This document shows positions 24,896-33,857 of a stretch of 64,000 nt of DNA, piece by piece. The first letter of the stretch is position 1, and each line of letters opens with the position of its first letter. Origin of the DNA: Rheinheimera sp. (GTDB lineage Bacteria > Pseudomonadota > Gammaproteobacteria > Enterobacterales > Alteromonadaceae). Both the position numbers and the translations under genes were made by a program. The notes below the pieces were generated by a model. The model saw only the letters and a program-made list of their open reading frames with translations, did no database searches and had not been told where the DNA came from. The stretch spans positions 1 to 64,000 of the forward strand of contig DMYW01000021.1 of the NCBI GenBank assembly GCA_003482455.1, read 5' to 3'.

Positions 24896-26433
24896 TAGGA
24901 TTTTTTCTTCACAACAGGGAGTTTAAATTGCACCAAGGTCAGCTTGGTTAGTAGTTTTTGGCCTTGGACGGTGAAATGAATGCCGTCGTCGGTGCGCAGC
25001 ATCACGCTGCCGCGTTCAGGGAGTTCGATAAACCGCGTATACGTCACACCGTCGGTGGTCAGCACCGGCGCTGTGTCGATAAACCGCGCGGTATCGGCAA
25101 AATTGGCGATCTCCGCTTGGTACAGTTGGTTAAGCTGTGGGATCTTGGCTTTGATATCCTCGCGGCCCATCGGCGGCGTGCTGAGCCAAATTACCCGCGT
25201 GTTGTGCGCTTTGGCGATCTCTAAAATGCTGCGCACTCGCTCGCGGTAGATCTCGTTCCAGCGATCCGAAGCAAAACGAATATATTTGCCTTTAATCGTC
25301 ATGTCCCATGGATCATTGGCGCCCATAAACACGATCAACACGTTAAACGATTGTTTTTCAAAGGCGCCGCGCACCGCATCAGGCCAATTGTAAAACGCCG
25401 GATAGGTCAGACCCGTGCTATGGCGGCTCATATCCACAGTTTGGATCTGATGTTTGCGATTAAACCGCGCCACCAGATGCGGCGCTAACCCTTGCATCAA
25501 GGAATCGCCAATCAGCAACACCCGGTCGTTGGCGTTTAATGCAATATGCCCCGCTTCATCGATGGCGCTTAATGTTGCAATAGTGCTGGCCGTTGGCTCA
25601 GTGCTGGCGGGCGCAGCGTCGGCTGGCGCAGCCGCTGATTGTGTTGCAGCCGCTGTTTGCGTAGCAGCTTCGGCCGGTGCAGGCGCAGCAGCCGCGGTTT
25701 GCGTTGCAGCTTCGGTCGGTGCAGGCGCAGCAGATTGCGCTGTCGTTGCCGCAGCGCTGCTGGTTACTTCAGCTTTGGCTTGTGCTGCTGGCTGTGCCGC
25801 GGCGGAATCCGTGACAGGCTCGCCCGACACCGCATCGGCAGCAGTATCATCGGCGTAGGCGCTTTTGGCCGGTTTGCCGGTTTGCGCGGCAATCAGTTTT
25901 GCCGTCGCGGCGGCGGCGGCTTTGGCATCAAAGCCTTTGCTACGAGTTGTGGCATCGTTGACCGTGCGACTAGCGTCTTCAGCCGGCTCGGCGACAGGCT
26001 GGCTTGCCGCGTTTGGCGTTGCCGCCGTGCTTACTGCCGTGCTTGCTGCAGCTGAAGGTTTGCTCGGCGCGTCTGTTGCAGATTGGCTAGCGGCGACTTG
26101 CGGGTTCGCTGCATCGGCCTGCGCTGCTGGCTCGTCATCCACCAGATCATCCACCGCCAACTCATCATCGTTGGCTAGGTCTTGGGCAGTCTGCGCTGGC
26201 CACGGCGCGCGGCCTTGTTCGAACAACCAGGCTTGTGCAGCTTGCCAAGGCGCCAATACGTTCGGCGTGTTCTCTTCGCCGAGCAGTTCGCTGAGCGACG
26301 GCGGCGGCGCCACATCCAACAAAATGTGCCGACTTTGTTGCCAATACAGCACCAACGAATGACTTTTCAGCAGCGCCAACAACAAGGCGCTGAGGGTAAA
26401 TGCGTACAAGGCTGAATAACGACTAGATTTCAT
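24895..26433 (-). CDS. Membrane-anchored DUF459-type SGNH hydrolase with long Ala-rich linker
   Basis: The start ending at 26433 gives 512 aa. One N-terminal membrane span (about 6-26) is followed by a long Ala/Thr/Gln-rich linker (about 90-265), with near-repeats such as APTEAATQTAAA. A C-terminal SGNH domain follows (about 270-505; LIGDSLMQGLAPH, FMGANDPWDM and DGIHFTVQG). This arrangement fits DUF459 proteins, which are found with MBOAT acyltransferases. The linker could span the periplasm or cell wall. The next gene upstream, the MBOAT, ends six bases before it. Acetyl-ester chemistry on an envelope polysaccharide is the likely role. Confidence 0.82.
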   Translation of the reverse strand: MKSSRYSALYAFTLSALLLALLKSHSLVLYWQQSRHILLDVAPPPSLSELLGEENTPNVLAPWQAAQAWLFEQGRAPWPAQTAQDLANDDELAVDDLVDDEPAAQADAANPQVAASQSATDAPSKPSAAASTAVSTAATPNAASQPVAEPAEDASRTVNDATTRSKGFDAKAAAAATAKLIAAQTGKPAKSAYADDTAADAVSGEPVTDSAAAQPAAQAKAEVTSSAAATTAQSAAPAPTEAATQTAAAAPAPAEAATQTAAATQSAAAPADAAPASTEPTASTIATLSAIDEAGHIALNANDRVLLIGDSLMQGLAPHLVARFNRKHQIQTVDMSRHSTGLTYPAFYNWPDAVRGAFEKQSFNVLIVFMGANDPWDMTIKGKYIRFASDRWNEIYRERVRSILEIAKAHNTRVIWLSTPPMGREDIKAKIPQLNQLYQAEIANFADTARFIDTAPVLTTDGVTYTRFIELPERGSVMLRTDDGIHFTVQGQKLLTKLTLVQFKLPVVKKKS

Positions 26434-26438
26434 ATCCG

Positions 26439-27827
26439 TTAAAATCCGAAATAAATAAAGCCCGGCATACCTGCCGGTGCCAACGCCAACACCACTAACA
26501 CCACCGCGGTGAACAACACGCTTTGTTGCCACCACACCAGCTTACGCAAGGTGTTCACGCCTGTATCCATCAACCATTGAGCGCGCCGCGCGCCGACAAA
26601 AAAGCCGGTCATCGCCAGGGCAAACAACAACCAATTCAGTTGCGGGGCTTGCTCTAGGCGCAAAAAGCCTTGGCTGTAACTGGCAAACGAATCCCAGTCG
26701 CTGGAGCGAAACAACAACCAGCCAAAACAGACAAACAAAAAGGTGAACAGTTGCGTCAGCGCACTTGGCCATTGCAGCTTGATAAACCGCTGCCAGCAGT
26801 TTTGTAAAATCAGGCCAACCCCATGCCAGACACCCCACACCACAAACGTCAGGCTCGCGCCGTGCCACAAGCCGGAAATGGTCATGGCGGCCAATAAATT
26901 CAGTTGAGTGCGGCCAAACCCTGCGCGGTTGCCGCCAAAGGAGATGTAGACGTAATCGCGGATCCAACGCGACAAGGTGACATGCCAGCGCCGCCAGAAA
27001 TCACTCAAATCCGTCGCCAAATAAGGTTGGTTAAAGTTCATCGGCAAGCTAAAGCCGAGTAACAATGCAAAGGCGGTAACGATGTCGGTGTAACCCGAAA
27101 AATCGAAAAACAGCTGCCAGGCGTAGGCAAACAACGCCACCAGCAAATCAACGGCGCCGTAGCTGTCTGGGCTGGCAAATACCGGGTCGACAAAACTCTC
27201 CGCCAACCAAGCGGCCAGCCAAATCTTTTTGATCAAGGCGCTGACCACCAACATCAAGGCCAGCTCGACCGACTGGATCTGCCGAGCGCTGGTTTGCTGA
27301 ATTTGCGTCAGCAGTTCGCTGGGGCGACAAATTGGCCCGGCCAACAAGGTGGGGAAAAATGACAGATGCAATAAACCGTCGGCATAACTGGCGGCCGACC
27401 GCTCCCCGCGCCCAACACTAATCAGGTACGCAATGCCTTGGAAGGTGTAAAACGAAATGCCGACCGGCAGGATAAATTCCAATACTGGCAAACTGGCGCC
27501 GTTAAACAGCGGGGCCAGCCAAAACAACAAGTCTTCTCGAAAGAAGTTGTAGTACTTAAACAACCCTAAGTTGGCCACCGCCAACACAATCCCCGCCACC
27601 ATCGGCGCTTTGCGCGACGGCCCGGCAAAGCGCGCGAGCGTTAATATCACCAGCGAAAAGCCGACTAATTGCAGCGCAAAGGTGACAGAAAACGTGGCGT
27701 AAAACGCGTAGCTGGCCAAAAGCAGCAACAGATTTTGGGCTTTATTGCCCGCGACATTGCCAAGCCACCAGTAGATCCATAAAAAGGCGGCGAAGGACAA
27801 GCCAAATTCTGGCGATAAATAATGCAT
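26439..27827 (-). CDS. MBOAT family O-acyltransferase (AlgI/PatA-like)
   Basis: The 462-aa integral membrane protein has about ten spans. It carries family motifs FKYYNFF (90-96), PVGISFYTFQGIAYLI (from 121), an FDFSGYTDIV loop, the DFWRRWHVTLSRW stretch (277-289), and the catalytic His322 in SGLWHGAS with His335 in VWHG. Such proteins pass acetyl groups across the inner membrane to periplasmic partners that acetylate alginate, peptidoglycan or exopolysaccharide. It is first in an operon with two SGNH proteins, matching the two-component acetylation layout. No alginate or cellulose synthase genes are nearby, so the acceptor is unknown. Confidence 0.92.
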   Translation of the reverse strand: MHYLSPEFGLSFAAFLWIYWWLGNVAGNKAQNLLLLLASYAFYATFSVTFALQLVGFSLVILTLARFAGPSRKAPMVAGIVLAVANLGLFKYYNFFREDLLFWLAPLFNGASLPVLEFILPVGISFYTFQGIAYLISVGRGERSAASYADGLLHLSFFPTLLAGPICRPSELLTQIQQTSARQIQSVELALMLVVSALIKKIWLAAWLAESFVDPVFASPDSYGAVDLLVALFAYAWQLFFDFSGYTDIVTAFALLLGFSLPMNFNQPYLATDLSDFWRRWHVTLSRWIRDYVYISFGGNRAGFGRTQLNLLAAMTISGLWHGASLTFVVWGVWHGVGLILQNCWQRFIKLQWPSALTQLFTFLFVCFGWLLFRSSDWDSFASYSQGFLRLEQAPQLNWLLFALAMTGFFVGARRAQWLMDTGVNTLRKLVWWQQSVLFTAVVLVVLALAPAGMPGFIYFGF

Positions 27828-27931
27828 AGTACAGTCCGTGTAGCGGAAAACAGTAGGCGTGGGTTCGAGCGAAAAAGCACTGCGGCGATTTGCTATAAGG
27901 GCTGGATTTTATCGACTCTTGGGCTCGGACG

Positions 27932-28408
27932 CTACGTTAATTTTGGGTCAAGACGCTGCAGTTGCCGCGTGCCGTGCCAATAAAAACCGCCAAACACACA
28001 ACACACCAACGAACTCGTCCACCAAAAGGCCAAGGAATTTTGTTGCACCATCGGGTGGTCAACCAGCACAGGCAACACAAAACCCGCAACCCCACGCAGC
28101 AGATACACAGCCGTGATCACCCACAACCCAGGCACCAGCAGCGGCAGCGGCAGCGGCAGCCGCCGAATCAGCCCAGCGCCTGAAAACGCCAACAAGCCCC
28201 AGCCACACAAGAACGCGCTGATCAACAAGGTCAGCACGACCGGCATCAGCTCCCCCGCCTCCACTTGGCGGGCAATCCGCTCACCCGCCCCCATCCAACG
28301 ATACCAATCCGCCCCACCGGCAATACACACCAGATGCATCAAGGCACCAACAAAGCTGCAGCAGCCGGCGATGACGAGTGACGGGTTTGATTTAATGGCT
28401 GATGGCAT
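27932..28408 (-). CDS. Unknown four-span inner membrane protein
   Basis: I prefer the ATG ending at 28408 because AAGG lies six bases before it; a longer frame from 28462 is possible. The 158-aa product has four likely membrane helices (about 10-32, 60-80, 88-112 and 125-147). Between the first two is a short loop containing GGADWYRWMGAGE. I do not recognise a named family; small proteins of this shape are common in this lineage. There is no operon partner. It precedes an AT-rich patch. Confidence 0.6.
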   Translation of the reverse strand: MPSAIKSNPSLVIAGCCSFVGALMHLVCIAGGADWYRWMGAGERIARQVEAGELMPVVLTLLISAFLCGWGLLAFSGAGLIRRLPLPLPLLVPGLWVITAVYLLRGVAGFVLPVLVDHPMVQQNSLAFWWTSSLVCCVFGGFYWHGTRQLQRLDPKLT

Positions 28409-28653
28409 AGCTGGCCTTTTTGGTGGGAGATGGGGTGGCCTGAGTTGAATGGCCTTAGGCATCTCATCATGCGTTTGCTTTGATTAAAACCCCAAGGACT
28501 ATTCTTCAGGATCGCAACAGGTTAGTTAATATTCCTCGTCACCCCCTGAAGTGACAGTTCATAAGCTGCAGGTAGGCAATAAGCATTGGGTGTCCCGCCT
28601 GGCACTCGCTATTCCGGTACAAAGATGCTGTAACCTTTGTAGCGCTGGGTATC

Positions 28654-29100
28654 CTACGAGGCTTTTTTCTTTATCAACTTTCTTTTTTTGAAGAAGGCCT
28701 CGACTTTGAAGTGAATAAAGATATACGCAATCATCAGCCACAGCGAGTATCCAATGACATAGTCGAAAATGTTAGGCTTATAAATCGGCAATGGTGTAGG
28801 AAGTAAACCTTGCTGTTGGTACTTGGCGATTAATTCATCCGTCAACGTGTAGTAGAAGCCTTCATTACCTGTTTTTGGTCTAAGCACTGGGCCATGGTCA
28901 ATAAAATAAAGGCCTGCAATAAAAAATCTGATCGTTGTTCGCTCCGCCAACACAAGCGATTCGCCGCCTTCACCTGTTATTTCTACATCTTGTAGGTAAT
29001 GGAGGCTATCTCTTTCCCCAAAATACATGTGTGCGCGAGCAGTTGCATCGGTGCAAACGAATCCTAAAAATAAAACAGTAAAAGCTGCAAAAATTTTCAC
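28654..29100 (-). CDS. Unknown exported membrane-anchored protein
   Basis: The 148-aa protein has a signal peptide (about 1-22), a periplasmic domain (about 23-112), one membrane helix (about 113-132; VIGYSLWLMIAYIFIHF) and a strongly basic cytoplasmic tail ending KKRKLIKKKAS. No family is recognised. It is the first of three leftward genes in an AT-rich stretch that differs from the GC-balanced flanks. This suggests acquisition by transfer. Confidence 0.55.
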   Translation of the reverse strand: MKIFAAFTVLFLGFVCTDATARAHMYFGERDSLHYLQDVEITGEGGESLVLAERTTIRFFIAGLYFIDHGPVLRPKTGNEGFYYTLTDELIAKYQQQGLLPTPLPIYKPNIFDYVIGYSLWLMIAYIFIHFKVEAFFKKRKLIKKKAS

Positions 29101-29182
29101 TTTAAATTCCCTTTGTGTCTATCTGCTGTAGTAGCATTGAAATAAATAACCAAGACACATTTTTTATGGATATGCACTGATT

Positions 29183-29623
29183 TTAATGATGCACGACTTG
29201 AAGCGTTTCAACAGATTTTACGATGTCATTTTCCCTACCCGTAGCTCGAAGCACCGTGTTATCTTTCCCGAACCACCCGTTAGAACAAACTCTTCCGAAA
29301 CCATACAATTTATTGCTACGCCCATCCTTGTCTACTACATAAATATATTCACCTAAAATTTTATTTCTACCACTCCCATCACATTTAAACTCCTCTGTAT
29401 ATGGAACACCACCGTCAATATCGAGCAATATACCACCAAACCCTTTTGATATTCCTATAAATGAAGGAAATAACAAAGCAGCAAACATTAAGTATAATAC
29501 AATAGCTATTGCGAAGTTTTTCAACGAATCCATTGTAGGAATTCGCTCTTTCCCTCGTATAAAGAAAAATACCCCCAAAAAAAATACAAGAAATATATAG
29601 AACAACAATAGCATACCACCCAC
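29183..29623 (-). CDS. Unknown membrane protein, possibly frameshifted
   Basis: The frame can start at the GTG ending at 29623 or, with AAAGG at good spacing, at the ATG ending at 29614. The product (about 143-146 aa) has two N-terminal helices and then a soluble part with two cysteines (EFKCDGSG and RVCSNGWF). The 42 codons just upstream are open in another frame and encode a further hydrophobic helix, so the true gene may run from 29750 with a frameshift near the GGGTGGG at about 29620. AT-rich. Unknown family. Confidence 0.45.
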   Translation of the reverse strand: MGGMLLLFYIFLVFFLGVFFFIRGKERIPTMDSLKNFAIAIVLYLMFAALLFPSFIGISKGFGGILLDIDGGVPYTEEFKCDGSGRNKILGEYIYVVDKDGRSNKLYGFGRVCSNGWFGKDNTVLRATGRENDIVKSVETLQVVHH

Positions 29624-29750
29624 CCTTTAATATAAAAGATTTAATGATATACGATGAATACAATATCTCAGAACCAAGCGCAGCAAACATCAGCGCAATA
29701 GTAATGAGATGACTAAAAAAACAAAGCCTTCTACAAAATATGTAAAACAT
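29624..29750 (-). other. Possible out-of-frame N-terminus of the preceding membrane protein
   Basis: From an ATG ending at 29750, 42 codons encode a helix-rich start (SHLITIALMFAALGSEIL) before the frame moves into a low-quality reading of the 29183-29623 gene. Joining the two frames would give one three-helix protein of about 190 aa. Sequencing error, a real disruption, and two overlapping small genes are all possible. Confidence 0.35.
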
Positions 29751-29809
29751 CGAACACCCACTAATTTATTTTAAGACCGCTTTTTTGGTAAACATGCCTG
29801 ATTGGACAA

Positions 29810-29854
29810 CCACTGTAATTTTTTGTGAACCAAAATAGAAGGAAATTACAGTGG
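29810..29854. repeat. 12-bp perfect inverted repeat across a stop codon
   Basis: CCACTGTAATTT (29810-29821) and AAATTACAGTGG (29843-29854) with 21 bases between. The second arm contains the stop codon of the gene at 29846-30832. There is no T run. It could be a transcript-end hairpin or a recombination site. Confidence 0.6.
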
Positions 29855-30832
29855 CTGAATTAGGTGGTTAGCTGGATCTTTGTTTGGCAAAATCAGCATT
29901 CCATTTACTCTAATGTTTTTGTCATAATCGTATTTAGTGACAGGCATTTTTATAACATCAGGCCGTGTCTCAAATGGCCATTCTTGGTGAAAAATCAATT
30001 TTTTTTCAGGAACCCAAAGGTAACTCCCGTACCAGTTATCGAAGACCTTCGTCAACTTTCTACCTGGTTCTATAATATACACAGGCTTCTCGCCGTCTAC
30101 ATCCCACTTCGCTGCCGCCAAAAACGATATTTTTCCATCAACAAGCTTGGCGTCAAGCATATGAAGATCTGGCTGAATATCAAATTCATTGACTTCAGTT
30201 GTTCCAGTCCGCACATCAATATAAATTGTTTTGTACTTCTCTTTTTTTGAAAACACCGGAAAAACAATCAAATTTCCATTTGATAAAAATGCCAATCTAT
30301 AAAATTGGGATAGACTGCCAAACATATCATCTTTCCAGTCCGAATCAAGCCACGGCCTAATTAATGAAATATCAATACTTCTTATAATTTTCTTTGAATA
30401 TATATCAAATATGTTCACGCTTAAATGACAGAACGTCGCCATCATCCCGTTGTGGATTGGTTCGCGTAGCGGGTCTGATTGATCGCATGTATTCCAAGAT
30501 ATTTCCCCCTTCCTTATCCACTTATTTTTTTGCAGATCCAGCCCGTAAATACCAGCGAGCCGAACGAGGCCAACTTTTTCCTCTTGCATACTATCGATCG
30601 AGATTTTGTCTTCAAAACTTACACTTAGAAAAATGACTGACTTTGCGGCGACAACCTCTTCCAATTGATAGTTTAATCTGGATTTTTTCTTCTCCAGAAC
30701 AAAATGTAATTTATCGTTATAAAAATACCAATCGCCACTATCAGATATACTATTTTCGTAGTCAGTACCACCTGAACATGAAAATAAACTCAGCAGTGTA
30801 AAAATGCAGAGAAACAAAGTAGAAAACTTCAT
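29846..30832 (-). CDS. Unknown AT-rich lipoprotein
   Basis: The 328-aa precursor has a signal peptide with lipobox LFSCS (Cys19), so it is lipid-anchored. The body alternates beta strands with recurring motifs such as WYFYNDKLHFVLE, NGNLIVFPVFS and KLVDGKISFLAAAKW, suggesting a propeller or beta-sandwich. No family is recognised. GGAGG lies before its ATG. It shares the AT-rich composition of its two leftward neighbours and could form one transcript with them, although about 95 bases and an inverted repeat separate it from the next gene. Confidence 0.6.
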   Translation of the reverse strand: MKFSTLFLCIFTLLSLFSCSGGTDYENSISDSGDWYFYNDKLHFVLEKKKSRLNYQLEEVVAAKSVIFLSVSFEDKISIDSMQEEKVGLVRLAGIYGLDLQKNKWIRKGEISWNTCDQSDPLREPIHNGMMATFCHLSVNIFDIYSKKIIRSIDISLIRPWLDSDWKDDMFGSLSQFYRLAFLSNGNLIVFPVFSKKEKYKTIYIDVRTGTTEVNEFDIQPDLHMLDAKLVDGKISFLAAAKWDVDGEKPVYIIEPGRKLTKVFDNWYGSYLWVPEKKLIFHQEWPFETRPDVIKMPVTKYDYDKNIRVNGMLILPNKDPANHLIQPL

Positions 30833-31203
30833 TTATAATATTTCCTCCTCGCTAATCGGAACATTTAAAGAATTCAGATTGAACATCTAGCATTTAATTC
30901 GCCACAGTATCTAGAAAAACCCTGCATAGACATACACCGCGATTATTGCGTGGACCCCACTGCACCAACATTAACATCTAAGAAACACGAATAAAACCCT
31001 CGTCCTGCACAGACCTAGAGCTGCAATACCTCAACGCAGAACTAGGCCCGACAAGCCATGTAGCGCACCGGTGCATGTCTTGGGATTTCGATCTGAACAG
31101 TTTATCGCCGGCAGGGACACCGCCATTCGCAAGCGCGTGAATCTAGCTATCGGCTCGAGGTAATCATGCCCCCAGAGGCGCGTGGCGCCTCGTGGCGGTG
31201 GGG
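30833..31203. other. Intergenic region between the AT-rich patch and lacI
   Basis: This 371-base region marks the change from AT-rich to balanced composition. A short in-frame run near 31095-31160 ends in TAA and might be a gene scrap, but I cannot name it. A perfect 7-bp hairpin, GAGGCGC / GCGCCTC (31175-31191), lies just after the lacI stop; it has no T run. Confidence 0.4.
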
Positions 31204-32205
31204 TTAGATGTGGGCTTTGGCGGAGTCGCGGGTGACTAAATCGGGGTTGAAGACGTTGTCGACGTGGGTGGCTTCGTCTTGGTAGACGTGGCGCAGTACC
31301 CAGAGGGCGGCCATTTTACCCATTTCGTGGATGGGGTTGTTGACGGTGGTCAGTTTTGGCGAGATGTATTTGGCAAACGGCACGTTGTCGTAGCCGACAA
31401 ACGACAAATCGTCGGGGATGCGCATGCCTTTGGCCAGGCAGACGGAAATGGCGCCTGAGGCCATTTGGTCGTTGGCGCAGACCACGGCGCTAAACGGCAA
31501 GCCGGTGCCAAATAGCGCCAACATGCCAATTTCACCGCTGGCTTCTTTGTAGTCACCTTCGACACACAAACGAGCGTCAAATGTTACGCCAGCTTCGGCC
31601 AGCGCGCGGCGGTGGCCTTCGAGGCGCTCGGCGGCGTCGTGTTTGTATCGTGGGCCTGAAATATACGCGATGTCGCGATGGCCTAAGTCCAACAAATGCC
31701 GCGTGGCCAAATAGCCACCAACTTCGTTGTTTAAATAGATGCAGCAGTGTTCGATGTCTTTGATGTAGCGGTTGATCAGCACAATCGGCATTGAGCCTTG
31801 CGACAACTTCACCAGATAGTCGTCGCTGACGGCTTCCACGTCGAGGATCAAGGCGTCACAGCCGCGGCTAATCAAAAACTCCACGCTTTCTTGCTCCATC
31901 GCCGCGTCACTGTGGCCGACCGCGATGATCACGTGTTTGTTGTGCGCCCGCAGCGCCGCTTCAATTTCCACCATCATAGGGCCGTAATACGGACCATCTA
32001 ATTGCGACACCAACACGCCCACGCTATTGGACACATTGGACGCCAGCGACTGCGCAATCGTATTGGGCCGGTAATCCAGCTCGGCCATCGCCGCCAACAC
32101 TTTTTGTTTGGTCTTTTCGCTGACATTGCTGTTTTTATTGATGACCCGCGACACAGTGGCCAGCGAAACGCCGGCGCGCTGTGACACGTCATAGATGGTT
32201 GCCAT
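31204..32205 (-). CDS. LacI-family repressor, probable glucan-regulon regulator
   Basis: The 333-aa protein has an N-terminal LacI helix-turn-helix (ATIYDVSQRAGVSLATVSR, residues 2-20) and hinge (RPNTIAQSLAS). A periplasmic-binding-protein-like sugar domain follows. It is the last gene of the GH1-GPH-lacI operon. LacI proteins recognise palindromes with a central CG, and five close matches to TGNAAGCGCTTNCA stand before GH1, the halogenase-linked receptor gene, GH3 and GH16 in this window. The likely inducer is a beta-glucoside or its product. The regulon assignment is inference from these sites. Confidence 0.9.
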   Translation of the reverse strand: MATIYDVSQRAGVSLATVSRVINKNSNVSEKTKQKVLAAMAELDYRPNTIAQSLASNVSNSVGVLVSQLDGPYYGPMMVEIEAALRAHNKHVIIAVGHSDAAMEQESVEFLISRGCDALILDVEAVSDDYLVKLSQGSMPIVLINRYIKDIEHCCIYLNNEVGGYLATRHLLDLGHRDIAYISGPRYKHDAAERLEGHRRALAEAGVTFDARLCVEGDYKEASGEIGMLALFGTGLPFSAVVCANDQMASGAISVCLAKGMRIPDDLSFVGYDNVPFAKYISPKLTTVNNPIHEMGKMAALWVLRHVYQDEATHVDNVFNPDLVTRDSAKAHI

Positions 32206-32259
32206 AACGCCTGAACTCGTGCAAAAAAAAGCTAATAAAAAACCATACTATCAGCTTTT

Positions 32260-33639
32260 TCAGACAGTTGCTGCACTGCTGTGGTGCACAGTTGTCGAAG
32301 CGCTGTCAGCTGGAGCTTGGGCTTTTAACTCGGCTTGGATGGCCGCCACCTTGTCGTTGGTTAATTGATAGCGACTGATCACCAGCGCCACCATCACCGA
32401 ACCGACCGCTGGGTAGATACAAAACGACAATAAAATGCCTTGTTGTGTTTCAAGCGACTGCGTCTGATCCGCTTGATAGCCGTAATACGCCAACAACCAA
32501 CCAGCCGCCGCACCGCCTAAGGCCAAGCCCATTTTGATAAAGAAAATAATCGACGAATACACCATGCCGGTGCTGCGAATGCCGGTTTTCCATTGGCCGT
32601 AATCCACCACATCGGCCATCTTGGCCCACAGCAGCGGCGTGGCGGCATTAAAGAAGAAGTTCCACAACATAAACAGCACATAGGCCGCCACGAGCTGATC
32701 GCCAGCGACAAAATAAGTCAGCACACACATCAAGGCTGCCAGCAACTGCAGGCCAATATACGCACGAACTTTTTCGACTTTATGCGCTAATGGCTGGGCC
32801 AACATACAACCCAAAATGCTGCCGACCACACCAAAGGTGATAAAGGAGGTAATGCTATCTGGTTGATTTAAATAATATTTGACGTAATAAATCGCCAGCG
32901 TGTTTTTCAAAACCGAGCCGGTTAATAAGAAGATGGCCGCCAGCGCTAAAATGCGCCATTGATCGTTACGCCACAGCGCTTTGAGGTCATCGATAAAGCC
33001 GCTGGATTGTTCTGGCGGCGGGGCGATGCGCTCTTTGGTGTGAGCAAAACACCACAAAAACATCGCAACGCCTGCCACACTCATCGCGGCAATCGTCAAT
33101 TGATAGCCTTTGGCTTTGTCACCTTGGCCAAAAAACTCCACCAACGGCAGGGTCAAGGCTGACACCATCAAGCCACCTAACATGGCAAACACAAAGCGGT
33201 AGGATTGCACCGACACCCGCTCTTTGGCATCGGCGGTTAACACGCCGCCCAACGCGCAATACGGAATGTTGATGGCGGTGTAGACCATCATCAACAAGGT
33301 GTAAGTGATAAAGGCGTACCATTCTTTGCCACTTTGATCAAAATCCGGGGTGGTAAAGGCGGCCACCGACATCAAGCCAAACGGCAAGGCGAACCACAGC
33401 AGATAAGGCCGGAACTTGCCGTATTTGGTGTTGGTTCGGTCGGCAATGGCGCCCATGATCGGATCTGTGATGGCGTCAATCACCCGCACCGCTAAAAACA
33501 TGGTGCCGACAAAGGCGGGCGAAATGCCATAAATGTCGGTGTAAAAGAAGGTTAAAAACAGCATCACGGTTTGAAATACAATGTTGCTGGCTGTATCGCC
33601 AAGACCGTACGCGATCTTCTCGCTGGCACTGACCCGCAT
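32260..33639 (-). CDS. GPH-family sugar:cation symporter
   Basis: AGGGGAG lies five bases before the ATG ending at 33639 (459 aa), so I reject the longer frame. Twelve membrane spans are expected. Motifs of the glycoside-pentoside-hexuronide group are present: KIAYGLGDTASN near the start, AITDPIMGAIADRTNTKYGKFRPY in the first cytoplasmic loop region (residues about 55-80), and a late-half WAKMADVVDYGQWKTG. It imports glycosides with Na+ or H+. Between the GH1 and lacI genes, it probably brings short beta-glucosides to the cytoplasmic GH1 enzyme. Confidence 0.92.
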   Translation of the reverse strand: MRVSASEKIAYGLGDTASNIVFQTVMLFLTFFYTDIYGISPAFVGTMFLAVRVIDAITDPIMGAIADRTNTKYGKFRPYLLWFALPFGLMSVAAFTTPDFDQSGKEWYAFITYTLLMMVYTAINIPYCALGGVLTADAKERVSVQSYRFVFAMLGGLMVSALTLPLVEFFGQGDKAKGYQLTIAAMSVAGVAMFLWCFAHTKERIAPPPEQSSGFIDDLKALWRNDQWRILALAAIFLLTGSVLKNTLAIYYVKYYLNQPDSITSFITFGVVGSILGCMLAQPLAHKVEKVRAYIGLQLLAALMCVLTYFVAGDQLVAAYVLFMLWNFFFNAATPLLWAKMADVVDYGQWKTGIRSTGMVYSSIIFFIKMGLALGGAAAGWLLAYYGYQADQTQSLETQQGILLSFCIYPAVGSVMVALVISRYQLTNDKVAAIQAELKAQAPADSASTTVHHSSAATV

Positions 33640-33736
33640 ACTCACTCCCCTGTCTGGCGTTGCCGCCATGCTTATGTTGTTGTAATTAGTTTTTGTAAAT
33701 AGTTGATGTTGTTGATTTTTATTGTTTGTCTAAATC

Positions 33737-33777
33737 AAAGCGCTGGCAAGGGATCTTTATCCATGACCAGCGGCTTT
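33737..33777 (-). promoter_or_regulatory. Inverted repeat between GH1 and the symporter gene
   Basis: AAAGCGCTGG (33737-33746) pairs with CCAGCGGCTTT (33767-33777) apart from one extra G. It lies in the 218-base gap inside the operon and could lower expression of the downstream genes or stabilise the GH1 message. The weak resemblance of its left arm to the LacI operator is probably chance. Confidence 0.35.
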
Positions 33778-33857
33778 TGTGACGGCGGCGCAGCGCATAG
33801 GTGACGCCGCTGAATTTAAGTTAGTTCGCCGCGCTGCTTGCGCTGCACCGAAGCTAA

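Noticed and set aside
29810..29854. Integron attC site
   Set aside because: The RYYYAAC and GTTRRRY boxes are not present at the ends, and no integron integrase is seen.
31095..31160. Possible gene scrap ending in TAA before lacI
   Set aside because: About 20 codons with no recognisable motif; cannot be told from chance.
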